DNA of 64,000 bases from Okeania sp. SIO2C9 (lineage in GTDB: Bacteria > Cyanobacteriota > Cyanobacteriia > Cyanobacteriales > Microcoleaceae). The position numbers were made by a program, and so were the translations under genes. The notes beneath the pieces are model-generated. The model was not told the origin of the DNA. It made no database searches and saw nothing but the letters and a program-made list of their open reading frames with translations. Location: assembly GCF_010672455.1 (NCBI RefSeq), contig NZ_JAAHGO010000044.1:5376-69375 (forward strand), in the 5' to 3' direction. Positions 1-8,772 of the stretch are shown here, in pieces; within the stretch, counting starts at the first letter, position 1; the number at the start of each line of letters is the position of its first letter.

Positions 1-642
1 ATAGCACAAAAGCCCATAAATAAAGATCACAACTCCTAACATTTCAAGAAACTCTTCAATGGTTACCAATATTTCATAAAAAAAGTTATTAGTATCATAC
101 AAATAAGCGTAATATCCACCAACCATTTCCATGCCAATTCCACCTCCAACATAAAATATTCCAGCGAGAAAAAATAGATATTTTATTTTTTTAGGCAGAG
201 ATTGAAGAAATTTTAGATAAATAAATAGAACAGTCATAACTAATATTAATCCTGGAATTACCCAAGTGTAATAAAATATTCCAGTTGCATTCAGCATATC
301 TCGCAAAGGATGAATTAATTGTTCGTGCAAGCTAATTGTTTCATCAATTCCTAGATAGAAAAATATGACAGATAGACCTATCCACTTCCAAACATATTTA
401 TCCTTCTGTTGCCATTTTTTATGAGAAATTATTCCCAGAATGACACAGCAAAAAAATAAACTAAAAGATGAAAATAATGAAGGAATTGTATATTCTCCAT
501 CTACATTAAATTTTTCAATCAATTCGGCAGAATTAGAGAAAGCATAATATTGAAAAAACTGCCCAGTAATACTGGCAATTGTTAAGCCAATAACAATAAA
601 TATTAGAAATATAATGATTCTTTTTGGAGATAAATAAATCAT
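1..642 (-). CDS. Membrane protein of unknown function, tandem copy 1 (3' end off the window)
   Basis: The reading frame starts at the ATG whose complement is at 640-642 and runs off the left edge, so at least 214 codons are visible. The product is nearly identical to the complete gene at 681-1358: I see only about four base differences, all near the 5' end of the gene, one of which changes the third residue (Tyr here, Asp there). It shows about six hydrophobic segments and a polar motif (Asp-Glu, then SLHEQ) between segments. I do not recognise a family and give no function. Its neighbours are a second copy of itself and then glycosyltransferases, which hints at a role in the cell envelope (inference). 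The frame is intact as far as it can be seen. Confidence 0.75.
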   Translation of the reverse strand, partial: MIYLSPKRIIIFLIFIVIGLTIASITGQFFQYYAFSNSAELIEKFNVDGEYTIPSLFSSFSLFFCCVILGIISHKKWQQKDKYVWKWIGLSVIFFYLGIDETISLHEQLIHPLRDMLNATGIFYYTWVIPGLILVMTVLFIYLKFLQSLPKKIKYLFFLAGIFYVGGGIGMEMVGGYYAYLYDTNNFFYEILVTIEEFLEMLGVVIFIYGLLCY

Positions 643-680
643 ATTACTGATCATGAAGCTTAGGCAGGGAAATGTTTTTT

Positions 681-1358
681 CTACTGTTGCCTGTTGCCCT
701 TTGCCTGTTGCCTGTCATAGCACAAAAGCCCATAAATAAAGATCACAACTCCTAACATTTCAAGAAACTCTTCAATGGTTACCAATATTTCATAAAAAAA
801 GTTATTAGTATCATACAAATAAGCGTAATATCCACCAACCATTTCCATGCCAATTCCACCTCCAACATAAAATATTCCAGCGAGAAAAAATAGATATTTT
901 ATTTTTTTAGGCAGAGATTGAAGAAATTTTAGATAAATAAATAGAACAGTCATAACTAATATTAATCCTGGAATTACCCAAGTGTAATAAAATATTCCAG
1001 TTGCATTCAGCATATCTCGCAAAGGATGAATTAATTGTTCGTGCAAGCTAATTGTTTCATCAATTCCTAGATAGAAAAATATGACAGATAGACCTATCCA
1101 CTTCCAAACATATTTATCCTTCTGTTGCCATTTTTTATGAGAAATTATTCCCAGAATGACACAGCAAAAAAATAAACTAAAAGATGAAAATAATGAAGGA
1201 ATTGTATATTCTCCATCTACATTAAATTTTTCAATCAATTCGGCAGAATTAGAGAAAGCATAATATTGAAAAAACTGCCCGGTAATACTGGCAATTGTTA
1301 AGCCAATAACAATAAACATTAGAAATATAATGGTTCTTTTTGGAGATAAATCAATCAT
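681..1358 (-). CDS. Membrane protein of unknown function, tandem copy 2
   Basis: A 225-residue integral membrane protein with about six hydrophobic helices: one at residues 10-32, one near 50-72, then several between 85 and 215. The conserved-looking polar patch YLGIDETISLHEQL lies near residue 97, between helices, and could be a site for metal or lipid binding (inference only). The last dozen residues (CYDRQQAKGNRQQ) are encoded by a low-complexity TTGCCTGTTGCCC repeat, so the natural C-terminus has probably been extended or replaced by junction sequence. It is 99% identical to the copy at 1-642. Family not recognised. Confidence 0.75.
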   Translation of the reverse strand: MIDLSPKRTIIFLMFIVIGLTIASITGQFFQYYAFSNSAELIEKFNVDGEYTIPSLFSSFSLFFCCVILGIISHKKWQQKDKYVWKWIGLSVIFFYLGIDETISLHEQLIHPLRDMLNATGIFYYTWVIPGLILVMTVLFIYLKFLQSLPKKIKYLFFLAGIFYVGGGIGMEMVGGYYAYLYDTNNFFYEILVTIEEFLEMLGVVIFIYGLLCYDRQQAKGNRQQ

Positions 1359-1371
1359 GTTAAAGAAGAAG

Positions 1372-2439
1372 GTGGTAAGTGGTAGGTCTTAGGTGTTAAG
1401 TATGGATTTATATCATATCTGATTGAATACCGAACGATAATACAGTTTCATAAATATTGACTACAAATATATAGAGAATTTTGATGATAATTTCTCTGTT
1501 GTTGCCAAAAATTATTAATCTAATTGAGTGATCGAATATCTCATTTTATGCAAGCATTCAGCTATTAGCAGTCAGCTATTCCTACGGAATGCTACCCAAA
1601 CAGCAATTAGTAATGAATAATTACTTCTCAGGTTTAGTCCGGGGACTTTGGCAGTAACTTTTTATTCAAACTCAATTTCAAAGGTTGCTTTTACCGAATA
1701 ATTAATAATTGTTAATTAAATAATTCAGTTTTATTAGTCCCCCTTTTCAAGGGAAAAAAGCGGTCGATCTTCGCAGCTTCCCGAAGGGTGGGATGGCTAG
1801 GTCTCCTCGCCATATCCAATCGACCAAGAGAAAAGAAATAATATTTCCTTATATTCAATCAAGAACGGTTTTAAGCAGAGGTAATTATCCATTATTCATT
1901 AATAAACTTACACAAAATTAATGGCTGATAGCTAATAGCTGACAGCTGAATGCTTACCATTTTATGACTTTTTTAAAACTTATTCCAACTTCGGTAATGA
2001 AACTGACTGATATAGCAATTCCCATGCTGATGACGTACAAAATTCATTTGTTGCCCGGGAGTAGGGAATAGAATAGAATAGAAAAGAAGAAAAATAAATT
2101 TACCTCAGTAATTTGAGAAATGCTATATTAATAGTCATATAAATAGGAATTATCCAAAAACACTATATGTATAAATTCAAAACTATAGTGCTACACTATC
2201 CATAGCCTTAATAACTGAAATATAGTGATTTTTTTTGGAGATAAATAAAGCATCCTAAAGAAGAAAGTATTAGGTGTTATACCAATTTAAACAAGACTTA
2301 CACAAATTGACTTTTAAAGCACAATTTGTAGGGGTAAATAGTATTCTTTATCGCCATAATTAGCTAGTTAGTATTGATTACTCTTATGTTTACTTCTCCC
2401 TCACTCCCCTACTCCCTACTCCCTACTCCCTAACCAAAA
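1372..2439. other. Intergenic repeat field with no gene
   Basis: No convincing coding region. It contains ATTCAGCTATTAGCAGTCAGC-type low-complexity repeats (about 1556-1610 and 1925-1955), a MITE-like dispersed repeat (1690-1895, listed separately), a relic of the 5' end of the upstream membrane gene (2230-2280) and CTCCCTA-type short tandem repeats at 2396-2430. Confidence 0.6.
1690..1895. repeat. Dispersed MITE-like repeat with a nested palindromic module
   Basis: Outer parts: AT-rich TAATTAATAATT flank, then CCCTTTTCAAGGGAAAAAAG, ending with GCAGAGGTAATTATCC. Inside sits a GC-richer module, starting CGGTCGATC, holding GGGATGGC and CTCCTCGCCATATCC, and ending ATCGACCAAGAG. The same arrangement occurs at 40905-41075 and 62740-62930. 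Shorter forms lacking the inner module occur at 41450-41570 and 48765-48895, and rearranged ones at 32190-32600 and 50560-51085. Confidence 0.75.
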
Positions 2440-4277
2440 TTAACGGCAATGATACAACTTATAACGATAACCATTAATTTTAGGTAGAGGACTAGAATAT
2501 TTCCGACAATCGAAAGTTTCTAAATCCCTTCCCTCCACCTTCAAATTAACTGCCCATAAATCTAGAGGTCGTGGTGTTTGAGACAGGAATTTAGCTAAAG
2601 CTGAATCAGAAGTTAATCTTTGTTCTTGCTGTCTTTTCATTAATAAAAATTGAGGTTGAAAAAAACTAGAAATATTGATTTTCTCTTCTTGACGTTTAAA
2701 TTCCAGACCCAGTGCAATTAAAGCCCGAATTTCAGCATGAGTTTGATAAGTTGTAGCAATTAAAGACGGGATTTTAGACTGTGTTTTAATTGCCTCAACT
2801 AGAAGGTCTGCACGCCGTGATTTTTGATAGCCATAATTACTGATCACCGTTAACCCACCGCATAAACCCATCAACAAAACAACCACTACAACTCTTTTAT
2901 TAATCAGTTTTAAATTTGCCAAAATTAAATCTTTTTTTGTTGCCCCTTCCTCTTTGATTTTCCTACTTCCCAACTTCTGTAAAAAATCTCTTAATTGGAA
3001 AAATTGAAAACCTTTCTCCTTCTCAGAAAAAAAAATTTCCCTTCCGACCGATCTTCCAAATTATCCCAACACTTTCCCAATATTGCTGCCAATAAAATAA
3101 TTACAATAGGAAAATAAACAAAATGGTAACGAGCAGCAAGAGATAAATCTTTACCCATACCGTAAATAATAAGTAAAAATAAAGCGATCGCTCCTACAAA
3201 AAAACCGACAAAAACCTGAAAATAAAAACGCTTATCAATATCATTCATCTGTGCTTTCCCACCTCGCCATAAACCAGGAGCAACCCAAACCAACACAACC
3301 AAAAGTGTCACTCCAGATAAAATAGTCACAAATAAACTTGTCCCTTCAATGGGTAAAAGCCATACCATTGTCAATACCCAACCCAACAAGCGAGGAATAG
3401 GATGCCAAATTTCATCAAGCTCAAAGCTAGTTGATATCCAGTCAGTAAGTTGACTGTTGCCAATACCACCTACAATAGGCCACCAAACCAAACCAGCAAT
3501 AAACGTTCCCAGAGCAACCAAATAAATTCGCCACCAATAGCGTTGAAATAGGTTTTGAATATCTCTCAACCAAAACCAAGCAATAACTAATCCCTCTGCA
3601 GTCAACGCCAAGGCAAAAAAATAGTGAGTGGAAATTCCCAAACTATTAATTATAACCCAAAGAAAGCCTAGCCATATCGGAAATATCTTGCGTTTTTGAA
3701 GATAGGGCATTATTGCTGTCAAACAAGTTACAGAAGCAATAATCCATAAAATAGTTAAAGTGTAATGACGAGATTCTTGGGCGAGGTAAATGCCATAAGG
3801 AGAAATTGCCATTAATGCTGCTGCTATATGACCTATTAATGGAGAAAACGCCAAGCAACCCAAGCCAAAAATTGCCGGAATAGCAATTACACCAAAAATA
3901 GCACTGAGCGATCGCCCCACCCACAGAGAAACCAATTCTCCATCAGTGCTGAATAATTTAAACCACAGATGATTTAGTACAAAATAGAGTGGAGGATGAT
4001 TATCTTCACCCAGTAGATGATGAATGACATCGGTAGGAGTAGAAGTTGACTCAAATTGTAAGGGTGACAGCAATTGGTCTAGACTAATAACTCGATCTAA
4101 AGGTAGGTCAAAAAAGCTATTGCCTAGACTATAACCCAATGTAGCAATTTCGATAGATGAGGCAGACTTGTCAGCTAAGTTTGTCCCACGCAGGGTAATA
4201 CCTAGAAGTATCCAACTACATAGAAGTATTAGATGTAGCCATCTTTGATGATTTTGGTTAACTCGGTCATTTCTCAT
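2440..4277 (-). pseudogene. GT39/ArnT-type membrane glycosyltransferase, frameshifted at an A9 run
   Basis: Two overlapping reading frames make one protein. The upstream part (start ATG at 4277, about 420 residues) has about ten membrane helices and the typical start of a dolichyl-phosphate-mannose-type transferase: an acidic loop after helix 1 and DNHPPLYFVLNHLW near residue 97. The downstream part (2440 to about 3030) supplies the last helix and the soluble tail that ends NGYRYKLYHC, as in full-length cyanobacterial members. The frames meet at a run of nine A at 3027-3035, where a one-base slip joins them into about 610 residues, the family's usual length. It could be a real mutation, a sequencing error or transcriptional slippage. 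The 5' end abuts the right end of an IS200/IS605-type insertion, which may have cut off its promoter. Confidence 0.75.
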
Positions 4278-4300
4278 TCTTTTGAGTGACATCTCCCACA

Positions 4301-5554
4301 CTAAGCTGACGCTATAGTATGGGCTTCTCGTTTCGTAGCCCCGGTATTCCGTCGGGCTCCACGAGCTTTAAGGACGGAATGCCCTACCGCCCTATTTTTG
4401 ATATTTATCGCCGCATTTAAGTCGCGGTCTATTAATATGCCACAATGCGGACAAGAATGAGTTCGTATGTCTAATTCTTTAGGGACTTTTTCCCCACAAT
4501 TTGAGCAATCTTGGCTAGTATTTTTGGGGTTCACTGCTATGGTTTTCTGTCCAGCATTTGCCTCCTCCGGAGGAGCTGCGCTAACGGCTTTGACAGCAAG
4601 AATAGACAGGAATTGATCCCATCCAGCATCATTAATTGATTTACTCAAACGGGTTTTTGCTAGCCCTTTAATGTTTAAGTTTTCGTGGGCAATAACTTCA
4701 GCTTTTGATAACAATTCATTGGCTGTTTTGAAATGAAAATCTTTACGTTTATCAGCTACCTTTTTATGTTGTTTAGCCACAGCTAGAAGAGCTTTTAAGC
4801 ATCTTTTGCTACCTTTCTTTTTACGGGATAAGGGTTTTTGTAGAGTCTTTAATCGCTTCTGAGATGAGCGATAATATTGAGGAATGGGAACCGACTCTCC
4901 GTTACTTGTTACCAAAAAGTCTTTTAACCCCATGTCTATCCCCAAAGTATTTTCTGAAGTAGGTTTAACTTCAGTTGTGAACTGAGGAACCGACTTATCT
5001 TCTAGGGATAGCGTCACATAATAACCATCAGCTTTGCGACTAATAGTAACAGTTTGAATTTGAAATCCTTCTGGTATTGGTCGATGCTGAATCAACTTTA
5101 CCTTACCAATTTTGGGCAAGTTTATCTTGTTTCCTTCAATACAGTCTTGCTTGATTTGAGGATAACAAAAGCTTCGATAACGTCCTTTTCTCTTAAACCT
5201 TGGTTTCCCTAATTTATCTCCATTTTTGTCTGCCTTAAACCATCTATCAAAGGCAAGTTTTACCCGTTTTGTGCAGTCTTGTAATACCTGAGAATGAATT
5301 AGCTTGTATTCAGGAAACTTATCTTTGGTATTGACTAAATCTCGTTTTTGAGAGTAATAATCTGGATTATCTCTTAGTTGAGGAATTGGCATCACCAAAG
5401 GGCAAGCGTTAACTGGACAACGATTTTCTTCCCACCACGAAAACCGCTCTCCTAACCTATAGTTGTACTGCCGACGCAACAATTCTAACCACATTTCTAT
5501 TGTGGCTATTTGTTCTTTGTTGGGTAATAGCTTGTACTGGTAGGCGGTTCGCAT
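4301..5554 (-). CDS. tnpB: TnpB, RNA-guided nuclease of an IS200/IS605 element
   Basis: The 417-residue product has the N-terminal helix-turn-helix and wedge region and then a split RuvC nuclease. The acidic residues are Asp207 (GIDMGL), Glu291 (AHENLNIKGLA) and Asp378 (DRDLNAAINI). A zinc finger holds Cys350/353 and Cys368/371. The start was set at the ATG before RTAYQYKLLP, because the longer frame uses a TTG and adds unconserved residues. Known family role: TnpB cuts DNA guided by an omega RNA made from the 3' end of the element, which helps the element persist. All key residues are present, so it may be active. An oddity lies at about residues 323-334: a run rich in Ser, Ala, Pro and Glu is encoded by a small palindromic repeat (CCTCCTCCGGAGGAGC at 4561-4576) inserted in frame before the zinc finger. 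There is no TnpA partner nearby. Confidence 0.93.
   Translation of the reverse strand: MRTAYQYKLLPNKEQIATIEMWLELLRRQYNYRLGERFSWWEENRCPVNACPLVMPIPQLRDNPDYYSQKRDLVNTKDKFPEYKLIHSQVLQDCTKRVKLAFDRWFKADKNGDKLGKPRFKRKGRYRSFCYPQIKQDCIEGNKINLPKIGKVKLIQHRPIPEGFQIQTVTISRKADGYYVTLSLEDKSVPQFTTEVKPTSENTLGIDMGLKDFLVTSNGESVPIPQYYRSSQKRLKTLQKPLSRKKKGSKRCLKALLAVAKQHKKVADKRKDFHFKTANELLSKAEVIAHENLNIKGLAKTRLSKSINDAGWDQFLSILAVKAVSAAPPEEANAGQKTIAVNPKNTSQDCSNCGEKVPKELDIRTHSCPHCGILIDRDLNAAINIKNRAVGHSVLKARGARRNTGATKREAHTIASA
4557..4592. repeat. Short palindromic repeat inserted in frame in tnpB
   Basis: CCTCCTCCGGAGGAGC is palindromic around CCGG and is followed by TGCGCTAACG. A near copy lies at 10781-10808 (TAGCGTAGTGCC, then TCCTTCGGAGGAGC). 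In tnpB it adds about 11 residues without breaking the frame. Confidence 0.65.
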
Positions 5555-5646
5555 ATTTACTTTAATTTGGTGTATGCTTTTATTATATAGCAATGAGCGC
5601 TGGTATATTTACAAAATTATTAATTATTAATTGTCGAACATATTCA

Positions 5647-6402
5647 TCAATTTTTTCCAGGTGCTAAACAAGTATACATATTATTCTTTGATCCAACTAC
5701 TGGTTTAACTTGATAAATATATTTATTAATCACTTTTTCTACTTCAATTTTTACATAATCAGACATTGAAGATAACCATCCATCAATATCAATGTACATC
5801 CACTTTTTATTAGCCTTATTATTAACAGCAAAGTCAAGTAAACGACTCATATTTGCTGAACCTGCTGTTTCACTAACTTCTTTCATCATAGAGTAAGTCA
5901 AGCTGTAAAAAGGTTCGGAACCTTTTTGAAAATATGTTTCCCACCCACTCCAATCTAAGTTATTACGAGTTAATATTTTCTCGGCAAAAACAGTAGCCAT
6001 ACCCTCTACATAACAATCAAGTAATTGCGCATTTAATAAGTGAAAAATTTCATGACTTAACTGTCCGTGAAAAGCATATTCAGAGGGTTTACGACTTAAA
6101 TAGATAGTAAACTCACCTTGATTTGCATTATCAAGTGAAGCTAAAGGACTTGTATGTAAGCGTAAATTTACTTTTTTTACTGCTATTCTTGGCTCGCCGT
6201 AGAGTTGTTGACTATAATTAAATCCTGATTTAATAAAAGAAGAAACACTAGGCTTATTTAAACTATCATCTAAGGCGTTAACTTCGGGTGATGAAATAAA
6301 TTGAGCAGAAACTTTCTGTAGTTTTACATTAGAAATGTATAGAAAAATAAGTAATGAAATAAATATAGTGAATAATAGCTTAGGTCTGATAAACTTTAGC
6401 AT
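5647..6402 (-). CDS. Secreted or membrane-anchored HExxH protein, putative zinc peptidase
   Basis: About 251 residues. The N-terminus has a basic stretch and one hydrophobic segment (residues 8-25), a signal peptide or membrane anchor. In the middle lies HGQLSHEIFHLLN, a classic HExxH zinc site, followed 13 residues later by YVEGMAT, whose Glu could be the third zinc ligand as in gluzincin-type peptidases. The start ATG at 6402 is preferred over an upstream TTG. No close family is recognised, so peptidase activity is an inference from the motif alone. It stands alone between the IS element and a glycosyltransferase stump, on the same strand as the glycan genes. It might trim envelope proteins, but nothing in the sequence shows a substrate. 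Confidence 0.7.
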   Translation of the reverse strand: MLKFIRPKLLFTIFISLLIFLYISNVKLQKVSAQFISSPEVNALDDSLNKPSVSSFIKSGFNYSQQLYGEPRIAVKKVNLRLHTSPLASLDNANQGEFTIYLSRKPSEYAFHGQLSHEIFHLLNAQLLDCYVEGMATVFAEKILTRNNLDWSGWETYFQKGSEPFYSLTYSMMKEVSETAGSANMSRLLDFAVNNKANKKWMYIDIDGWLSSMSDYVKIEVEKVINKYIYQVKPVVGSKNNMYTCLAPGKN

Positions 6403-6553
6403 AATTTGTATCACAATCAACACGGATTAAATTTTTTATTTCACTAATTAATATTGATATTGATAAAATCAAAAAAATCTATAACTATTTCCCAAAAACA
6501 AGAGTTAATTAGAGAAATAGCCCATAAAAAAACTCAACTTGATATCGCTTATT

Positions 6554-7192
6554 CTATATCTCAGAAGTACCGGGTTTAAGTAAGAAAATATCTACTGGAG
6601 CAATTTTCTGACGTTGTTCAACCTTAAATTGTTTTTCAATAGCTGATACTAAAGTAGGTGATGGATAAGTATATACTAGCCAGATGCGCGATTTAGTTTT
6701 TGGTAAACTTTGAAGCCAACGTTCTACATCTTGAGGATCATCTTCAGGTCCAACATTTCTCACCTCAATAGTTGCAGAACCACCATAGTAATGATTCAGT
6801 GCTCTGGGAATTGTCTGATGACCAACTTTCCAAACAATTATGTCCCCAGACTGCTCGTTGCTTTGAATAGATTGGACAATACCCCGCCAATCTTCTCGAT
6901 CTAACACTGTATAGTAGCGCTTCAACCCTCCACCAATAGCAACAAAATATATGAGAGCGATCGCCACTGCCGGCATTCGCCACCGACGCCAACCCCCCAT
7001 AATCCCCGCTGCCAAAAGGATAAAAATATAAGGGGCAGTAAACAGAAGATAACGATTTACCCACAAAGAACGAGAAATTTGAGAAACCAAGAATATTGGA
7101 ATTAACGGTAAAAATCCCCAGGCAGCTGCCCAACCAAGCTTATATAAATTTAGTTTTTCAAAAAATGCTAAACCTATTAAGCTAGCTACCAT
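6554..7192 (-). pseudogene. C-terminal stump of a GT39-type glycosyltransferase
   Basis: The 212-residue frame matches the last 40% of the neighbouring intact gene (7225-8748) almost residue for residue: GWAAAWGFLPLIPIFL, then SRSLWVNRYL, then ALIYFVA, GGxLKRYY and a final soluble domain ending in a hydrophobic strand. Similarity continues a few codons upstream of its first ATG (IYNLYS, compared with IFYS in the paralogue) and then stops at about 7222, right next to the 3' end of the paralogue. It lacks the catalytic N-terminal half (acidic loops and first helices), so it cannot act as a transferase alone. The likely origin is duplication of the gene followed by deletion of the 5' half of one copy. 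Confidence 0.75.
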
Positions 7193-7224
7193 GATCGAGT
7201 AGAGATTATAAATCTGATTTAGCT

Positions 7225-8748
7225 TTATTTTTTGTAAGATTCCAGATCTTTTCTTTCATAATATTTTTTTCGAGGTACAACTAAAAGGACATCTGCTTGA
7301 TCGCTTGTTTCATGTTGTTGTTGCTTAATTTGAATCTCAAATTGTTTTTCAATTGCAGACAATACACTGGGTGAAAGGTCTAACAATAACCAGATCCGAG
7401 ATGGGGTTTGTGGTAAGCTTTGAATCCAGCTTTCTAAAGCTTGAGGATCTTCTAGATCGCTTAGGTTTTTGTGAACAATATTGGCAGAACCCCGATAATA
7501 ATGCTCTATTGCTATATCAATTCTCCAACCACCAACCCAAACAAATAGATCTCCAGGCTGTTCATTAGTTTGAATTAGTTGGAAAACATCCCGCCAATTT
7601 CCTCGACTTTGTGTTGTGTAATAGCGCTTTAATACCCCCCCTACAGCAACAAAATATATGAGAGCGATCGCCACTGCTCCTATTTTCCAGCGACGCCAAA
7701 CTGCCAGAAAACCTACTGCCAAGATAATAAAAATATAGGGAGCAGTAAACATTAGATAACGATTTACCCAAAGGGAGCGGGAAATATGGGAAAATAAGAA
7801 GATTGGAATTAAAGGTAAAAATCCCCAGGCAGCAGCCCAACCAACTTTCTGTACATTTCGTTTTTCAAAAATTGCTAAACCTATCAGAGAGACGGTTATC
7901 ACTGAGTAAAAAATATAAAAACCGTAAATTAAGTTTGAAGCTGGTCGTCTGGCGTGATACCAAGTAGTAAATTTAGTAACTTGGAATAGCACTTTAAATA
8001 TATCTGGGCCTGGGTGTTTAAACTTCCTGGCTAAATTTGGGTCTACGGTCTCAACTTGTCTAATTCCCCCTACAAAAACCGATGAATCTCGAGCTACATT
8101 TATTAACCAAGGAGACCACAAGAGAAAAATTACTATCAACCCTATACCAAAACTTAATAATAACCGTTTTTGTTTACGAAATTTCCAAGCAAATAAAACT
8201 GTATCTGGTAGTAATAAGAGTAAATTTAGTGGGGTAGAGATAATAGCTAACCATCGAGCGATCACCCAACCACCAATAGAAAATTTATTTGGAGATTCTA
8301 AAGCAGAAGCTAAAGCTAAAGTACCAAGTAATCCAAAAAAAGTGCTAGGTCCATACATTCGGACTTCTTGAGCATGATTGATAAATAGAGGCGACAAGGT
8401 TAGGATCAGGGCTGAGATTAAACCAACAGGTTTACTTACCAGACGACACCCAAGTTGATAAATTAAAAAGACACTACCCAGAGTAAAAATAACACATAAG
8501 CCCCGTAACCAAATATCGCTGTCACCAAACATCATCCAGCCATTTAGGAGAGTAGGGTAGAGAGGACGTGGAACTAGGAAAAAAAAATATTTGAGATTTT
8601 TAGCGCGATGTATACTAATCAGTTCATCTCGCCAAAGGCTTTCTTCACCAAGATCGTAGAGATATAATCCAGTAGCCAATAATAGAATTAAAGCAATTGG
8701 CACCCATTGTTTCCAGTAAAATTTTTCTTTGTGAGTAGTTGTATTCAT
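7225..8748 (-). CDS. GT39/ArnT-type membrane glycosyltransferase
   Basis: 507 residues with a first helix at 14-30, an acidic loop right after it (DLGEESLWRDE, residues 28-38) and about ten further helices, then a soluble C-terminal domain of about 120 residues. This is the plan of the GT-C fold family GT39/ArnT, which moves a sugar from a lipid phosphate donor to a lipid or protein on the outer face of the cytoplasmic membrane. The Asp-Glu in the first loop is the expected catalytic or metal site. The start ATG at 8748 is clear. The C-terminal part is duplicated in the stump at 6554-7192. An FG-GAP lipoprotein gene lies 24 bases upstream on the same strand, so the two are probably cotranscribed. 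The donor and acceptor cannot be told from sequence. Confidence 0.85.
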   Translation of the reverse strand: MNTTTHKEKFYWKQWVPIALILLLATGLYLYDLGEESLWRDELISIHRAKNLKYFFFLVPRPLYPTLLNGWMMFGDSDIWLRGLCVIFTLGSVFLIYQLGCRLVSKPVGLISALILTLSPLFINHAQEVRMYGPSTFFGLLGTLALASALESPNKFSIGGWVIARWLAIISTPLNLLLLLPDTVLFAWKFRKQKRLLLSFGIGLIVIFLLWSPWLINVARDSSVFVGGIRQVETVDPNLARKFKHPGPDIFKVLFQVTKFTTWYHARRPASNLIYGFYIFYSVITVSLIGLAIFEKRNVQKVGWAAAWGFLPLIPIFLFSHISRSLWVNRYLMFTAPYIFIILAVGFLAVWRRWKIGAVAIALIYFVAVGGVLKRYYTTQSRGNWRDVFQLIQTNEQPGDLFVWVGGWRIDIAIEHYYRGSANIVHKNLSDLEDPQALESWIQSLPQTPSRIWLLLDLSPSVLSAIEKQFEIQIKQQQHETSDQADVLLVVPRKKYYERKDLESYKK

Positions 8749-8772
8749 ATATGTTTATAACAATTAAGTAAC

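Larger units (their letters stand above)
1..1371. repeat. 716-bp tandem duplication carrying the membrane-protein gene
   Basis: Bases from 1 and from 717 run in parallel for about 640 bases with only a few substitutions. This is a direct tandem duplication with a period of 716. The spacer between the copies (about 650-715) contains a short repeat built on TTGCCTG. A third trace of the 5' end (the sequence around TTTTTGGAGATAAAT, then AAAGAAGAA and TTAGGTGTTA) is seen at about 2230-2280, so there were probably more copies once. Confidence 0.9.
4285..5600 (-). mobile_element. IS200/IS605-type element carrying tnpB only
   Basis: The element consists of tnpB (4301-5554) and a right end at about 4285-4330. 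The right end contains CCCACACTA, then an 11-base loop, then TAGTATGGG, a hairpin typical of the right ends and omega-RNA 3' ends of these elements. There is no tnpA. The exact left end is not resolved; it lies at about 5560-5600, upstream of the tnpB start. The element sits directly against the 5' end of the glycosyltransferase gene at 2440-4277. Confidence 0.7.
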
